Of a DNA stretch of 43,736 nucleotides, positions 17,901 through 25,201 are shown in pieces. The translations under genes and the position numbers were made by a program. Positions within the stretch are counted from its first letter, which is position 1; every line of letters begins with the position of its first letter. Origin of the DNA: an uncultured Eubacteriales bacterium (GTDB lineage: Bacteria > Bacillota > Clostridia > Christensenellales > Aristaeellaceae); assembly GCA_900317565.1 (NCBI GenBank), contig ONHI01000006.1, positions 1 through 43,736 on the forward strand. The letters run 5' to 3'. The notes beneath the pieces are model-generated. The model had not been told where the DNA came from. It worked only from the letters and a program-made list of their open reading frames with translations, and ran no database searches.

Positions 17901-18191
17901 CAGGTGCCCGAGCCCGTGCGCTACTACAACGACCAGCCCTCCGATTACATCTACTGGCAGGGCCTGGCCTTCCACGCGCTGGGCGACGACGAGAGGGCCA
18001 GGAAGTCCTTCCACCAGCTGATCATATTCGGCGAGCGCCACGGCTTCGACGCGGTGGGCTATGACTTCTTCGCCGTGTCCATGCCGGAGCTGGAGGTCTA
18101 CCAGGACGACATCCAGAAGCGCAGCGACGACTACTGCCGACGGATGGCGGCGCTGGGCCGAAGGGGCCTGGAGCAGCTCGAGGCGCGGTGA
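14946..18191 (+). CDS. DUF5107 domain protein with C-terminal tetratricopeptide repeats (1081 aa)
   Basis: The first ~320 residues match the DUF5107 type of galactose-mutarotase-like beta-sandwich seen in gut bacteria: ILENDYLYVMILPELGGRIQRALDKTNGYDFVYYN, WISGGIEFNWPQHHRPSTF and HISPGKKQWTWGCGDFGREWDRNLTDEDGPYIELM. The remaining two thirds contain many TPR-like helix pairs (e.g. RLNNAYGLYLLRNARIAESEPYFRAAI). No signal peptide, so cytoplasmic. Start 14946 is chosen because AAGGAG lies 8 nt upstream. The family is thought to act on or bind carbohydrates because of its fold, but no activity is established to my knowledge. It is convergent with the TIM-barrel gene, 7 bp away. Confidence 0.85.
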   Translation: MNKTSVYEQTIAIPTYKTGALEKNPLFIEKRAYQGSTGKVYPVPICEWIDGEKRDVEYRAVILENDYLYVMILPELGGRIQRALDKTNGYDFVYYNRVIKPALVGLAGPWISGGIEFNWPQHHRPSTFMPVDYALSENPDGSATVTLGETDRINGTKGNAAITLYPDKAYIEIKGRLFNPTDYPQTFLWWANPAVSVNEHTFSVFPPDVTAVYDHGKRAVSTFPIATGEYYKADYSAGVDISRYKNIRVPTSYMAAHSDFDFVGNFDEGRDAGLLHVADHHISPGKKQWTWGCGDFGREWDRNLTDEDGPYIELMTGVFCDNQPDFTWLKPGEEKRFAQYFMPYKTVGRVSNATKDVALGVDFLDADGAVIEPDPFAFGRAANAALEARAAKARIKVYASGVFNSASVALWSQGREVYRKIVDLTPMAAFVDTVEGLRDFRVEVRDAGGALLCGYTEYVKRSQPVPEPAEALRAPGEIGSLEELYLAGQHLEQYRHATFLPADYYLEGLRRDPTDIRLNNAYGLYLLRNARIAESEPYFRAAIRKQTWRNPNPYAGEVYLNLGLCLELQDRLDEACDAFFKATWSAETSGAAFLHLACVAVKRGDLAGALGFVDEALLRGWHNMKARALKAALLARTAGRAEECRRLVEESLAVDPLYLGLLWRADGARFEQVTGGRVEEALNVAYECMDFGLWADAITVLEACPAQSPMKHYAVAFARGRLGDRDAAIQAGRRAEALPTDLCFPNRVIERLILEYAISILPAAPKAHYYLGELLYDKRQYAAATRHWQTAVDQMPDLAPAHRALSIAHYNHGDRALAAGEIAEACRLEPKNSRFLLEQEQLLKRLERPVRERLALLEAHGEIIPERYALMLAYVSLLNADGQHEKALDLLTHYTFRVWEGGEGKVADEYKAALFALAEKALAGDRPRDAIEYARRTLSYPENLGEGKLDNVPDNRAHYLMGAAYRALGDGAKAAECFALATAGSQVPEPVRYYNDQPSDYIYWQGLAFHALGDDERARKSFHQLIIFGERHGFDAVGYDFFAVSMPELEVYQDDIQKRSDDYCRRMAALGRRGLEQLEAR

Positions 18192-18198
18192 GGGCGGG

Positions 18199-19041
18199 TC
18201 ACACCGCCACGCCCGCCCGGGCCGCCGCGGCGGCCACATGGTCGTAGGCGGCCGCGTATTCCTCGAAGGTGGACATGTGCTCCAGCAGCACCGGCGCGTC
18301 TGCGGGCAGCAGCCGGTCCATGATCTTCAGCACCTTCTCGTAGTCCAGCGTGCCCTCGCCGGGCGAGCACTCCTCCAGGACCGTGGTCAGCCGCGTGGGG
18401 TGCATCCGCGTGTCCTTGATGTGGGTGCTCTTGATGTGCCCGGCCAGCTTGCCGAAGCATTCCTCGATGAACGCCTCCGGCGCGAGATAGCGCCGCGGGC
18501 AGTTGATCATGTTGACGAAATCCATGTGGGCGGCGAACTGGGGCCGGTCCACGTCCCGGATCAGCTGCAAGTATTCGTCCGGCCCGTCGGGCACCATCCA
18601 CGGCATGGGCTCCAGGCAGTAGCAGGCCCGGGTCGGCCTGACGGCGTCGATGATCTCCCGGATGGATTCGACGATGCGGCGATAGGTCTCCGGGCGGTAA
18701 TTGTCCGGGTCGGCGGCGTCCCATCCGGCGGCGCTGGCCGTGCCCGCGATGTTGACGCAGCAGGGGATGCCCGCCTCGTCCGCCAGCGCCAGCTGTCCCT
18801 TGGCGTATTCCATCGCCATGGCGGCCCTGGCCGGGTCGGGGTCAAACAGGTTCTTCCATACGCCGATCTCCGCGATGGCCACGCCGTGCCTGTCGCAGGC
18901 GCGGCGGAGGGCGGCGATCGTCTCCCTCTCCGTCCGGCAGTCGAAGGGCGCGGTCACCGCCTTGAAGCGGGATATGACCAGCAGCGCCTCCCATTCCTCC
19001 GGGGTCGTCCAGCTTCCGGCGACAGTTCCTCCAAGCAGCAT
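18199..19041 (-). CDS. Sugar phosphate isomerase/epimerase-like TIM-barrel protein (280 aa)
   Basis: Xylose-isomerase-like (AP endonuclease 2) fold. Metal-site-like segments are visible: YCLEPMPWM (Glu near the middle), AAHMDFVNMINC (His/Asp), HIKSTHIKDTRMHP (His-x-Lys-Asp) and LLEHMST near the C-terminus (Glu). These match the usual E-D-H-E divalent metal ligands of sugar epimerases and isomerases. Start 19041 is preferred because GGAGTGA lies just upstream; a GTG three codons earlier overlaps that RBS. No substrate can be assigned. Being next to DUF5107 suggests sugar metabolism. Confidence 0.85.
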   Translation of the reverse strand: MLLGGTVAGSWTTPEEWEALLVISRFKAVTAPFDCRTERETIAALRRACDRHGVAIAEIGVWKNLFDPDPARAAMAMEYAKGQLALADEAGIPCCVNIAGTASAAGWDAADPDNYRPETYRRIVESIREIIDAVRPTRACYCLEPMPWMVPDGPDEYLQLIRDVDRPQFAAHMDFVNMINCPRRYLAPEAFIEECFGKLAGHIKSTHIKDTRMHPTRLTTVLEECSPGEGTLDYEKVLKIMDRLLPADAPVLLEHMSTFEEYAAAYDHVAAAAARAGVAV

Positions 19042-19231
19042 GCGGCTCACTCCTTTTGCGTGTCAAACTGTGCGGCGCAAACGCGCCCCGCTGCGATTAT
19101 AGCAAAACGGAGGGGAAAGCGCAATCCGTCGGAGGCCTCACGGTGTGGAAAAAGCTACAAATATGATGTATAATGGATATCGAGGCGGGATTTGAACGAC
19201 AACACAGCACATCGAACGGAGGGAGCATGCC

Positions 19232-19894
19232 ATGGGCAAGAATATCATCGTCGTAAATGCGGGCCCCAGGCGGGGCTGGAACACCGATACGCTGATCACC
19301 GAGGCGTCGAAGGGCGCGGAGGCCGCCGGGGCGTCCATACAGCGCTTCGACCTGTTCCGACTGGAGAAGTACACCGGCTGCATCTCCTGCTTCGGCTGCA
19401 AGAAGGAGAAGAACAAGGGGCGCTGTGTCTGTCGCGACGGCCTGACGCCGGTGCTGGACGCCATACGCGCGTCGGACGGGCTGATCATCGGCTCCCCGAA
19501 CTACCTGAGCGAGCTGACGGCCTCCTTCCGGGCGCTGTACGAGCGGCTGATCTTCCAGAGCCTGACCTACAACCTCGAAACGCCCTGCTGCAACCAGCGC
19601 GTCGTGCCCGTGCTGCTGGTCATGACCAGCAACGCGCCGGACACCGGCTACCGGCAGCTGCTCGAGGGCTACCGGCAGACCCTGTCCCGCTTCGTGGGGC
19701 CGACGGAGGTCCTGGTCAGCGGGAACACGCTCCAGCTGAAGGACTACGGCAGGACCGACTGGCCCTGGACGATGTTCGATCCGGAGGAGAAGCAGCGGCG
19801 GCGCGAGACGGTATTTCCGCAGGAGTGCGCGCGCGCCTTTGAGATGGGCGCGGCGCTGGCGAAACAGCAGAATTGGGGGAGGACGGACCGTTGA
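19232..19894 (+). CDS. Flavodoxin-like NAD(P)H/FMN oxidoreductase with Cys-rich motif (220 aa)
   Basis: NADPH-dependent FMN reductase fold: VVNAGPRRGWNTDTL is the phosphate-binding loop for FMN and IIGSPNYLSELTASFRALYERL the second flavin contact. Between them CISCFGCKKEKNKGRCVC resembles the compact cysteine motif of iron-sulfur flavoproteins, though spacing to the fourth Cys is longer than usual. TATAAT at 19169-19174 may be its -10. The stop overlaps the TTG start of the radical SAM gene (TTGA), so the two are translationally coupled. It may supply electrons to that enzyme (inference). A paralogue lies at 38965. Confidence 0.88.
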   Translation: MGKNIIVVNAGPRRGWNTDTLITEASKGAEAAGASIQRFDLFRLEKYTGCISCFGCKKEKNKGRCVCRDGLTPVLDAIRASDGLIIGSPNYLSELTASFRALYERLIFQSLTYNLETPCCNQRVVPVLLVMTSNAPDTGYRQLLEGYRQTLSRFVGPTEVLVSGNTLQLKDYGRTDWPWTMFDPEEKQRRRETVFPQECARAFEMGAALAKQQNWGRTDR

Positions 19895-20994
19895 GCGAGC
19901 AGTTCAATCTACAGGAGCACATCGCCAGGGGCGTCGAGAGGATCGTGGCGGACACGCTGAAGGCGACGCTGCGCGATCCCAGGGAGAGCGCCTTCATGGT
20001 GAAATTCGCGGCTGCGGCGGCCCGGGCGACCAAGCGCCGCCTGGAGCTGGAGAGGGAGGGGCTGCACGTGCCCTCCTTCCTGATCGCCAGCATCACCAGC
20101 GCCTGCAACCTGCACTGCGCGGGCTGCTATTCCCGCTGCAACGAAGCCACCGTGGACGCCGAGCCGGTGCGCCAGCTGAGCACGGAGGACTGGAAGGCGA
20201 TCTTCCGGGAGGCGGAGGAGCTGGGCGTCAGCTTCATCATGCTGGCGGGCGGCGAGCCGCTGCTGCGCTGGGACGTGATCGAGGCGGCGGGCCAGATGAA
20301 GAACCTGCTGTTCCCCATATTCACCAACGGCACCTACATGGACGACACCACCTTCTCCCAGCTGGACCGGTGCCGCAACCTGATCCCGGTGCTGAGCATC
20401 GAGGGCGACCGGGAGATCACCGACGCCCGCCGCGGCCCGGGCGTGTACGACAAGCTGATCGCCGCCATGGACCGGCTGCACGGGAAGAACCTGCTGTTCG
20501 GCGCGTCCATCACCGTGACCACCGAGAACATCCGGCAGGTCACCTCGCCCGAATTCATGGCGCAGCTGGTCCGGCGGGGCTGCAAGCTGGTGATCTACGT
20601 CGAATTCGTGCCCGTGACCCAGGAGGCCTCCCACCTCGCGCCCGCCGACGCCGAGCGCGAATACCTGCTGGCGGCCACGGAGAAGCTGCGCGCCACCTTC
20701 CCGGAGCTGATCGCGCTGGCCTTCCCGGGCGACGAGAAGGCGAACGGGGGCTGCATGGCGGCGGGCCGGGGCTTCTTCCACATCAATTCCCACGGCGGCG
20801 CGGAGCCCTGTCCGTTCTCGCCCTATTCGGACGTGAACGTGCGCGAGCTGGGCGTGCGCGGCGCGCTGAAATCGCCGCTGTTCATGGCGCTGCGGGAATG
20901 CGGCGCGCTGGACAACGACCACGTGGGCGGCTGCGTGCTGTACGAGCAGCGCGCGCTGGTGGAGAAGCTGCTGAACGGCGAAGACAAAGGATGA
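19891..20994 (+). CDS. Radical SAM protein with SPASM-like C-terminus (367 aa)
   Basis: A radical SAM core with the cluster motif C72-x3-C76-x2-C79 (SACNLHCAGCYSRC), GGEP at 120-123 for SAM binding, and a core extending to about residue 245. The C-terminal part has C288, C307 (EPCPFSPYSD), C337 and C348, placed like auxiliary Fe-S ligands of SPASM/twitch enzymes. A ~60-residue helical N-terminal extension precedes the core. The start is TTG at 19891, with GGAGG 8 nt upstream and 4-base overlap with the flavoprotein stop. I recognise a widespread Firmicute/archaeal family of unknown substrate. No small precursor peptide gene is visible nearby, so a RiPP role is not supported. Confidence 0.9.
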   Translation: MSEQFNLQEHIARGVERIVADTLKATLRDPRESAFMVKFAAAAARATKRRLELEREGLHVPSFLIASITSACNLHCAGCYSRCNEATVDAEPVRQLSTEDWKAIFREAEELGVSFIMLAGGEPLLRWDVIEAAGQMKNLLFPIFTNGTYMDDTTFSQLDRCRNLIPVLSIEGDREITDARRGPGVYDKLIAAMDRLHGKNLLFGASITVTTENIRQVTSPEFMAQLVRRGCKLVIYVEFVPVTQEASHLAPADAEREYLLAATEKLRATFPELIALAFPGDEKANGGCMAAGRGFFHINSHGGAEPCPFSPYSDVNVRELGVRGALKSPLFMALRECGALDNDHVGGCVLYEQRALVEKLLNGEDKG

Positions 20995-21009
20995 TGAGAG
21001 GTACGAGCG

Positions 21010-21561
21010 ATGTCTGAATGCAGGGCGTGGACGGCGGGAGACCCCGTCCTTGAGGCATACCACGATCATGAGTGGTGCAAGGTGAACCACGACGACGGCT
21101 TCCAGTTCATGATGCTGTGCCTGGAGGGCGCGAGCGTGGGCCTCTCCTGGAGGACCATCATGCACAAAAAAAGCGCCTACTGCGCGGCGTTCCACGATTT
21201 CGACATCGACGCCTGCGCGGCGATGACGGACGGGGAGCTGGAGGGCCTGCTCTCGAACCCGGGCCTGATCCGCAACCGGAGCAAGATATTCAGCGTGCGC
21301 AGGAACGCCCGGGCGGTGCTTAAGATCCAGCGGGAATTCGGCTCCTTCGACGCCTACCTCTGGGGCTTCACAAACGGGCGGCGCATCGACGGCCATTGGC
21401 GCGCCTCGGCGGACGTGCCCGCCGTCTCCGACGTGTCGCGGCGCATGAGCGCGGACATGAAGAAGCGGGGGTTCGGCTTCGTCGGCCCGGTCATCACCTA
21501 TTCCTTCATGCAGGCCATCGGGATCGTCAACGACCACCTGGCGGACTGTGAATACAGATAA
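21010..21561 (+). CDS. tag: DNA-3-methyladenine glycosylase I (183 aa)
   Basis: Removes 3-methyladenine from alkylated DNA (base excision repair). Family features: Cys near the N-terminus (CRAW), YHDHEWCKVNHDDGFQFMMLCLEGASVGLSWRTI (catalytic and base-binding region), NPGLIRNRSKI (HhH region) and a C-terminal His/Cys pair (NDHLADCEY) that with the N-terminal Cys and His forms the zinc site. EWC replaces the usual EWG. Length normal. It starts 15 bp after the radical SAM gene with AGAGG upstream, so it is the third gene of that operon. Confidence 0.93.
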   Translation: MSECRAWTAGDPVLEAYHDHEWCKVNHDDGFQFMMLCLEGASVGLSWRTIMHKKSAYCAAFHDFDIDACAAMTDGELEGLLSNPGLIRNRSKIFSVRRNARAVLKIQREFGSFDAYLWGFTNGRRIDGHWRASADVPAVSDVSRRMSADMKKRGFGFVGPVITYSFMQAIGIVNDHLADCEYR

Positions 21562-21567
21562 AATAGA

Positions 21568-21610
21568 GCCGCCCCCGTCAGCGAACCGACGGGCTGGCGG
21601 CCCATTTTTT
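21568..21610 (+). terminator. Terminator of the tag operon lying inside the MATE 3' coding end
   Basis: GCCGCC with CCGTC (from 21568) pairs with GACGG and GGCGGC (to about 21601), with small bulges, followed by TTTTTT (21605-21610). It overlaps the last codons of the convergent MATE gene (stop at 21578). Confidence 0.6.
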
Positions 21611-22900
21611 GCTCAGCCAGAGGTGGGTCACGGCGATGCCCCGGGTCCATTCGTCCAGCGCCTGGGCGATCCAGAGCCCCACGACGCCCAGCCCCGCGGA
21701 TACGGTGAGCGTGAAGCCCACGCCGACCTGCACGACCCATATGGAGACGATGGAGACCATCATCGGCCAGAAGGCGTAGCCGGCGCTGTACAGCCCCAGG
21801 TTGAAGGAGTGGTTCAGCGACCGGCCCGCGCAGGTGACGATGTCGATCATGAACAGCGTGCGGGCGATGGCGCGGATCTCCGTGGACTGGGTGAACAGCC
21901 CGACCAGCGGGTTGGAGCAGGCGTAGAACAGCAGGGAAAAGCCCATGTTGAAGCCCAGCACCCAGGCCCAGCTCCGCTTCATCAGCCGGTCGGCGTCGGC
22001 CGCCAGCCCCGCGCCGATCAGCTGGCCGCACAGTATCTGCGCCGCCAGACCGACGGAATGGCCGACCATGTAGGTATAGCCGTTGATGCTCTGGGTGTAG
22101 ACCTTCGCGGAGAGGGACGCCGTGGGAAAGCCGGTGATGAAGCGTATCGTCAGCAGCTGCGCGGTCAGGTAGGAGATGCCCTCCATGCCCGACATGAAGC
22201 CCAGCCGGACGATCCGCCCCAGCCAGACGGCGCTGGGGCGCGCCAGGTCCCGGAGCCGGACGCCCCATGCCTCCCGCCGGAACAGCGCCACGAGGGCCGC
22301 CAGGCCCACCGCCTCCGCGATCAGCCGGGCCGTGGCGATCCCCGCCACGCCGGGCAGCGGGAATCGCCCCCGCAGCACCAGCCAGGACCCGGCCAGGTTC
22401 GTGGCGTTGATCAGCGCGATCACGTACATGGCCACGTGGGCCTTGCCCCGGCAGCGGAAGTGGGAGGTCAGCATGCCGGACAGGAATTGCAGCGCGCAGG
22501 AGCCGCCCACGATGCGCAGATAGACGGCGGCGTGGCGCACCAGCGCGCCGGACAGGCCCATCAGCGATACGATGCGCCCCGCAAACAGCAGCGTGAAGGC
22601 GCCCATGAACAGCCCCAGCGCCCCGGTGGCGTAGAGGCTGTTCATGGTGATGTCCGCGGCGTCCCTGTCCCTGCGCCCGCCGATGGCCTGGTTGACCAGC
22701 ACCGCCGCGCCGGTGGCCAGCATCGACGAGCCGATGGTGACCACGTTCAGCACCTGGTTGGCGACGCCCACCGCCGTGGCCGCGTCGTCGGACAGCCGGC
22801 TGAGCATGAACGTGTTCACCGTGCCCATCAGCGAGCGCAGTATCTGCTCGATCAGTATGGGGATCGTCAGGGAGAGCAGGGACATTTTCTGAATCTTCAT
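21578..22900 (-). CDS. MATE-family efflux transporter (440 aa)
   Basis: A polytopic membrane protein with about 12 hydrophobic segments, normal MATE length, and typical N-terminal features (LTIPILIEQILRSLMGTVNTFMLSRLSDDAATAVGVANQ) plus the repeat in the second half (IVRLGFMSGMEGISYLTAQLLTIRFI). MATE proteins export cationic drugs or metabolites using Na+ or H+ gradients. It is the last gene of the minus-strand operon, 7 bp after the CyuA-like gene; its RBS is weak, so coupling is likely. The substrate may be a product of the upstream enzymes (inference). Confidence 0.92.
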   Translation of the reverse strand: MKIQKMSLLSLTIPILIEQILRSLMGTVNTFMLSRLSDDAATAVGVANQVLNVVTIGSSMLATGAAVLVNQAIGGRRDRDAADITMNSLYATGALGLFMGAFTLLFAGRIVSLMGLSGALVRHAAVYLRIVGGSCALQFLSGMLTSHFRCRGKAHVAMYVIALINATNLAGSWLVLRGRFPLPGVAGIATARLIAEAVGLAALVALFRREAWGVRLRDLARPSAVWLGRIVRLGFMSGMEGISYLTAQLLTIRFITGFPTASLSAKVYTQSINGYTYMVGHSVGLAAQILCGQLIGAGLAADADRLMKRSWAWVLGFNMGFSLLFYACSNPLVGLFTQSTEIRAIARTLFMIDIVTCAGRSLNHSFNLGLYSAGYAFWPMMVSIVSIWVVQVGVGFTLTVSAGLGVVGLWIAQALDEWTRGIAVTHLWLSKKWAASPSVR

Positions 22901-22907
22901 AGGCGTA

Positions 22908-24188
22908 TCACGACTTCTCCCGCTGGATTTCCAGGATCGTCTCCTCGGTGCGCTCCATGCCGGGGGAGGCGATCCGGCCCATGTTGCGCATCGTCGCCTC
23001 GGGCGTCAGGCCGTTGATGCCGTGGACCGGGTCGACGGCCGCGCCGCCCAGGGCGAATTCCGCGCTGTCAAAGGCGGTGGCGCAGGCGGCCACGCCCTTC
23101 ATGACGCAGCCCTGGTTGCCGCCGTCGCAGATCATGCCCGTGATGGACGAGGCCATGTTGCTCAGGGTCCGCTCCATCGCCGCGAGGTCCACGCCCCACA
23201 GCCAGCACAGCGCCAGGGCCATGCCGGTGCCGGCGGCGATGCCGCAGCCGCAGAAGGCCGAGAGCCTGCCCGAGTATTCCTTGATGTAGGTGCACACCAG
23301 GTAGGACAGCATGGTCGCCCGGCACAGCTGTTCCTCGGAAAGGCGCCGGATCTTGTACACCGCGTACAGCGGCAGCGTGGCGATGATGCCGTGGGCCCCG
23401 GAGCCGGTGATGCTCATGGCGGGCAGGGCGACGCCCATCACCCGCGCCTCGATGGCGGCGTTGCACAGCAGCGAGGCGGTGTTGCGCTCGCTGCCCGAGA
23501 TCACCTCGCCGCCGTTCATGGCCAGCAGCCTGCCCGCGAAGCGCGCCTTCGGGCTGTGCAGCCCCGCCTCGAACAGCGCCAGGTTGACCCTGTAGGCCTC
23601 CCTGACGAAGGCGATCTCCCCGAAGGGCACGGTCTGGATGTAGTCCACCAGCGCCTTCAGCGTATAGGCGTGGATGCGGTGGCCCTCGACGTCGCCCCCG
23701 GCGCTTCCGGGCGCGGCGTCGTCGGCTTCAAAAATCACATTGCCGTTGACGGCCATGCGGACGATGTTCGTGTGGCCGTCTTTGATGGTCACCCGGGCCG
23801 TGCCGGCGCCGGTCGTGAGCGCGGCCTCTATGAATATCCTGCTGGATACGCCGCTGAGGGCCGTCCGGACCCTGCCCTCCCGCACATACCGCGCGGCGAG
23901 GGCGTCGTCCTCCGGCGTCGCGCCCTCCAGGGCGCTCAGCCCCTTGTCGGGATCGCCCGCCACATAGCCCAGCGCGGCGGCATGGGCGCTGCCGAAGGCG
24001 TCGGAATTGGGGATGCAGCAGGTGTGGGCGTTCTTGTACATGCCGCTGTTCATCGAGACGACCAATTCGACCAGCTCCCCGCCGATCAGCGCGCGCGCCT
24101 TGGCGGCGCAAAAGGCGATGGCGCCCGGCTCCGTAACGCCGAGCGCGACCGCCATGTCGTCCCTTATCAGTTGTGTCAGTTCATGCAT
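22908..24188 (-). CDS. CyuA/UPF0597-family protein (L-cysteine desulfidase / serine dehydratase-alpha-like), first Cys replaced (426 aa)
   Basis: The family includes Fe-S dependent L-cysteine desulfidase, which releases pyruvate, ammonia and sulfide. Conserved blocks are TEPGAIAF near residue 19, NSGMYKNAHTCCIPN, SITGSGAHGIIATLPLYAV, SGRLSAFCGCGIAAGTG and MICDGGNQGCVMK. The last two contain the second and third cluster cysteines. The first ligand, normally GCTEP, is Val here (GVTEP, V18), whereas the paralogue at 42250 keeps Cys. AAGGTGA precedes the start and it begins 11 bp after the UroD-like stop. It may have a changed substrate or a three-ligand cluster variant. Confidence 0.88.
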   Translation of the reverse strand: MHELTQLIRDDMAVALGVTEPGAIAFCAAKARALIGGELVELVVSMNSGMYKNAHTCCIPNSDAFGSAHAAALGYVAGDPDKGLSALEGATPEDDALAARYVREGRVRTALSGVSSRIFIEAALTTGAGTARVTIKDGHTNIVRMAVNGNVIFEADDAAPGSAGGDVEGHRIHAYTLKALVDYIQTVPFGEIAFVREAYRVNLALFEAGLHSPKARFAGRLLAMNGGEVISGSERNTASLLCNAAIEARVMGVALPAMSITGSGAHGIIATLPLYAVYKIRRLSEEQLCRATMLSYLVCTYIKEYSGRLSAFCGCGIAAGTGMALALCWLWGVDLAAMERTLSNMASSITGMICDGGNQGCVMKGVAACATAFDSAEFALGGAAVDPVHGINGLTPEATMRNMGRIASPGMERTEETILEIQREKS

Positions 24189-24199
24189 GGGGCTTCACC

Positions 24200-25156
24200 T
24201 TAAAGCCTTCGGGCCGCTTCCACCACCCAGCGGATGCGCTCCTCGGGCAGCTCGTTGTGGATGCTGCAATCCGCGCCGAGTATGTAGCCGCTCTTGCCGC
24301 CCTGCTCGACGAGGCGCGCCACCTCCTGCTCGATCTCCTCCCGCGTGGCGGTGTACAGGAAGCTGCCCGGGCGGTTGTCGAAGCCGCCCCACACGGTGCT
24401 GCCGAAGCGCCACTTGGCCTTGCGGATGTCCATGATGTCGAAGTACCGGGACCAGCTGATCACCGGGGCCTTGTAATCCTTCCAGATGTCCAGCCGGTTG
24501 GGGATCTCCTCCCAGGCGCAGAAGTGGATGGCGTTCATGTCGCTCAGCGCGTTGGCGCAGTCCAGCACGGCCCTGTCGCTGGGCATGACCCAGTCCGCGT
24601 ATTCCTCGGCGGTGAAGCGGGTCTCCTCGCCGTTCTGCACGCTGTAGAATATGCCGTCCACGCCGGATTCCCGGATCAGGCCGCGCACCAGCGCCTTCTG
24701 GTCCTCGGCGACGGCGGCGCAGGCGTGCTTCATGGCGTCGGGATTTTCGCGGATCAGCTTCATCATCATCGGATAGCCGATCTTCAGCCGGATGCAGGAC
24801 AGCGGCACGAATACCAGGTAGAGGGCCACGCATTCGCCGTTCAGCGCCGCCACGACCTTCTTCGTGCGCTCGATCTGGCCCCGGATGAAGGGATGGTTTT
24901 CGCCCAGCGGCTCGATCTTGTAAAGGTCCTCCGCCTTTGTGATGCCCTCCAGCACCGGCGAGGGCCAACCGAAGTACTTGTCGCCGGAGAGCTTCATGAA
25001 GTCCACGTCGGTGCTCCTGAAGAAGCGCGCCTGCTCCGCGGCGAATGCGTCGTCATCGCTCCAGAAGCGCTCGGCCACGTGCTGCCACATGCACACCGGC
25101 ACGTGGTCCACCTCCTGGCCGCGGAAAGCGGCGATGACCCGTTCTCTCTTGTTCAT
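24200..25156 (-). CDS. Uroporphyrinogen decarboxylase (UroD)-fold protein with methyltransferase-type Zn motif (318 aa)
   Basis: PF01208-type TIM barrel beginning MNKRERVIAAFRGQEVDHVPV. It has H211-x-C213 (AIHFCAW) and C297 (GADCSIH), the H-x-C...C zinc pattern of MtaA/MtbA-type thiol methyltransferases, rather than heme-pathway UroD features. Such enzymes activate a thiol to accept a methyl group from a corrinoid or similar donor. No corrinoid protein is encoded nearby. RBS AGGAGGATGAAAC precedes the ATG. It lies between the aldo/keto reductase and the CyuA-like gene. The paralogue at 40646 has the same motifs. Confidence 0.88.
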   Translation of the reverse strand: MNKRERVIAAFRGQEVDHVPVCMWQHVAERFWSDDDAFAAEQARFFRSTDVDFMKLSGDKYFGWPSPVLEGITKAEDLYKIEPLGENHPFIRGQIERTKKVVAALNGECVALYLVFVPLSCIRLKIGYPMMMKLIRENPDAMKHACAAVAEDQKALVRGLIRESGVDGIFYSVQNGEETRFTAEEYADWVMPSDRAVLDCANALSDMNAIHFCAWEEIPNRLDIWKDYKAPVISWSRYFDIMDIRKAKWRFGSTVWGGFDNRPGSFLYTATREEIEQEVARLVEQGGKSGYILGADCSIHNELPEERIRWVVEAARRL

Positions 25157-25201
25157 GTTTCATCCTCCTTTGGATTGAAAGCGGTCGGTCGGCATTTGGC
25201 C

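Noticed and set aside
19051..19231. Possible RiPP precursor before the flavoprotein and radical SAM genes
   Set aside because: No short ORF with an RBS and leader-like sequence was found on either strand in this gap.
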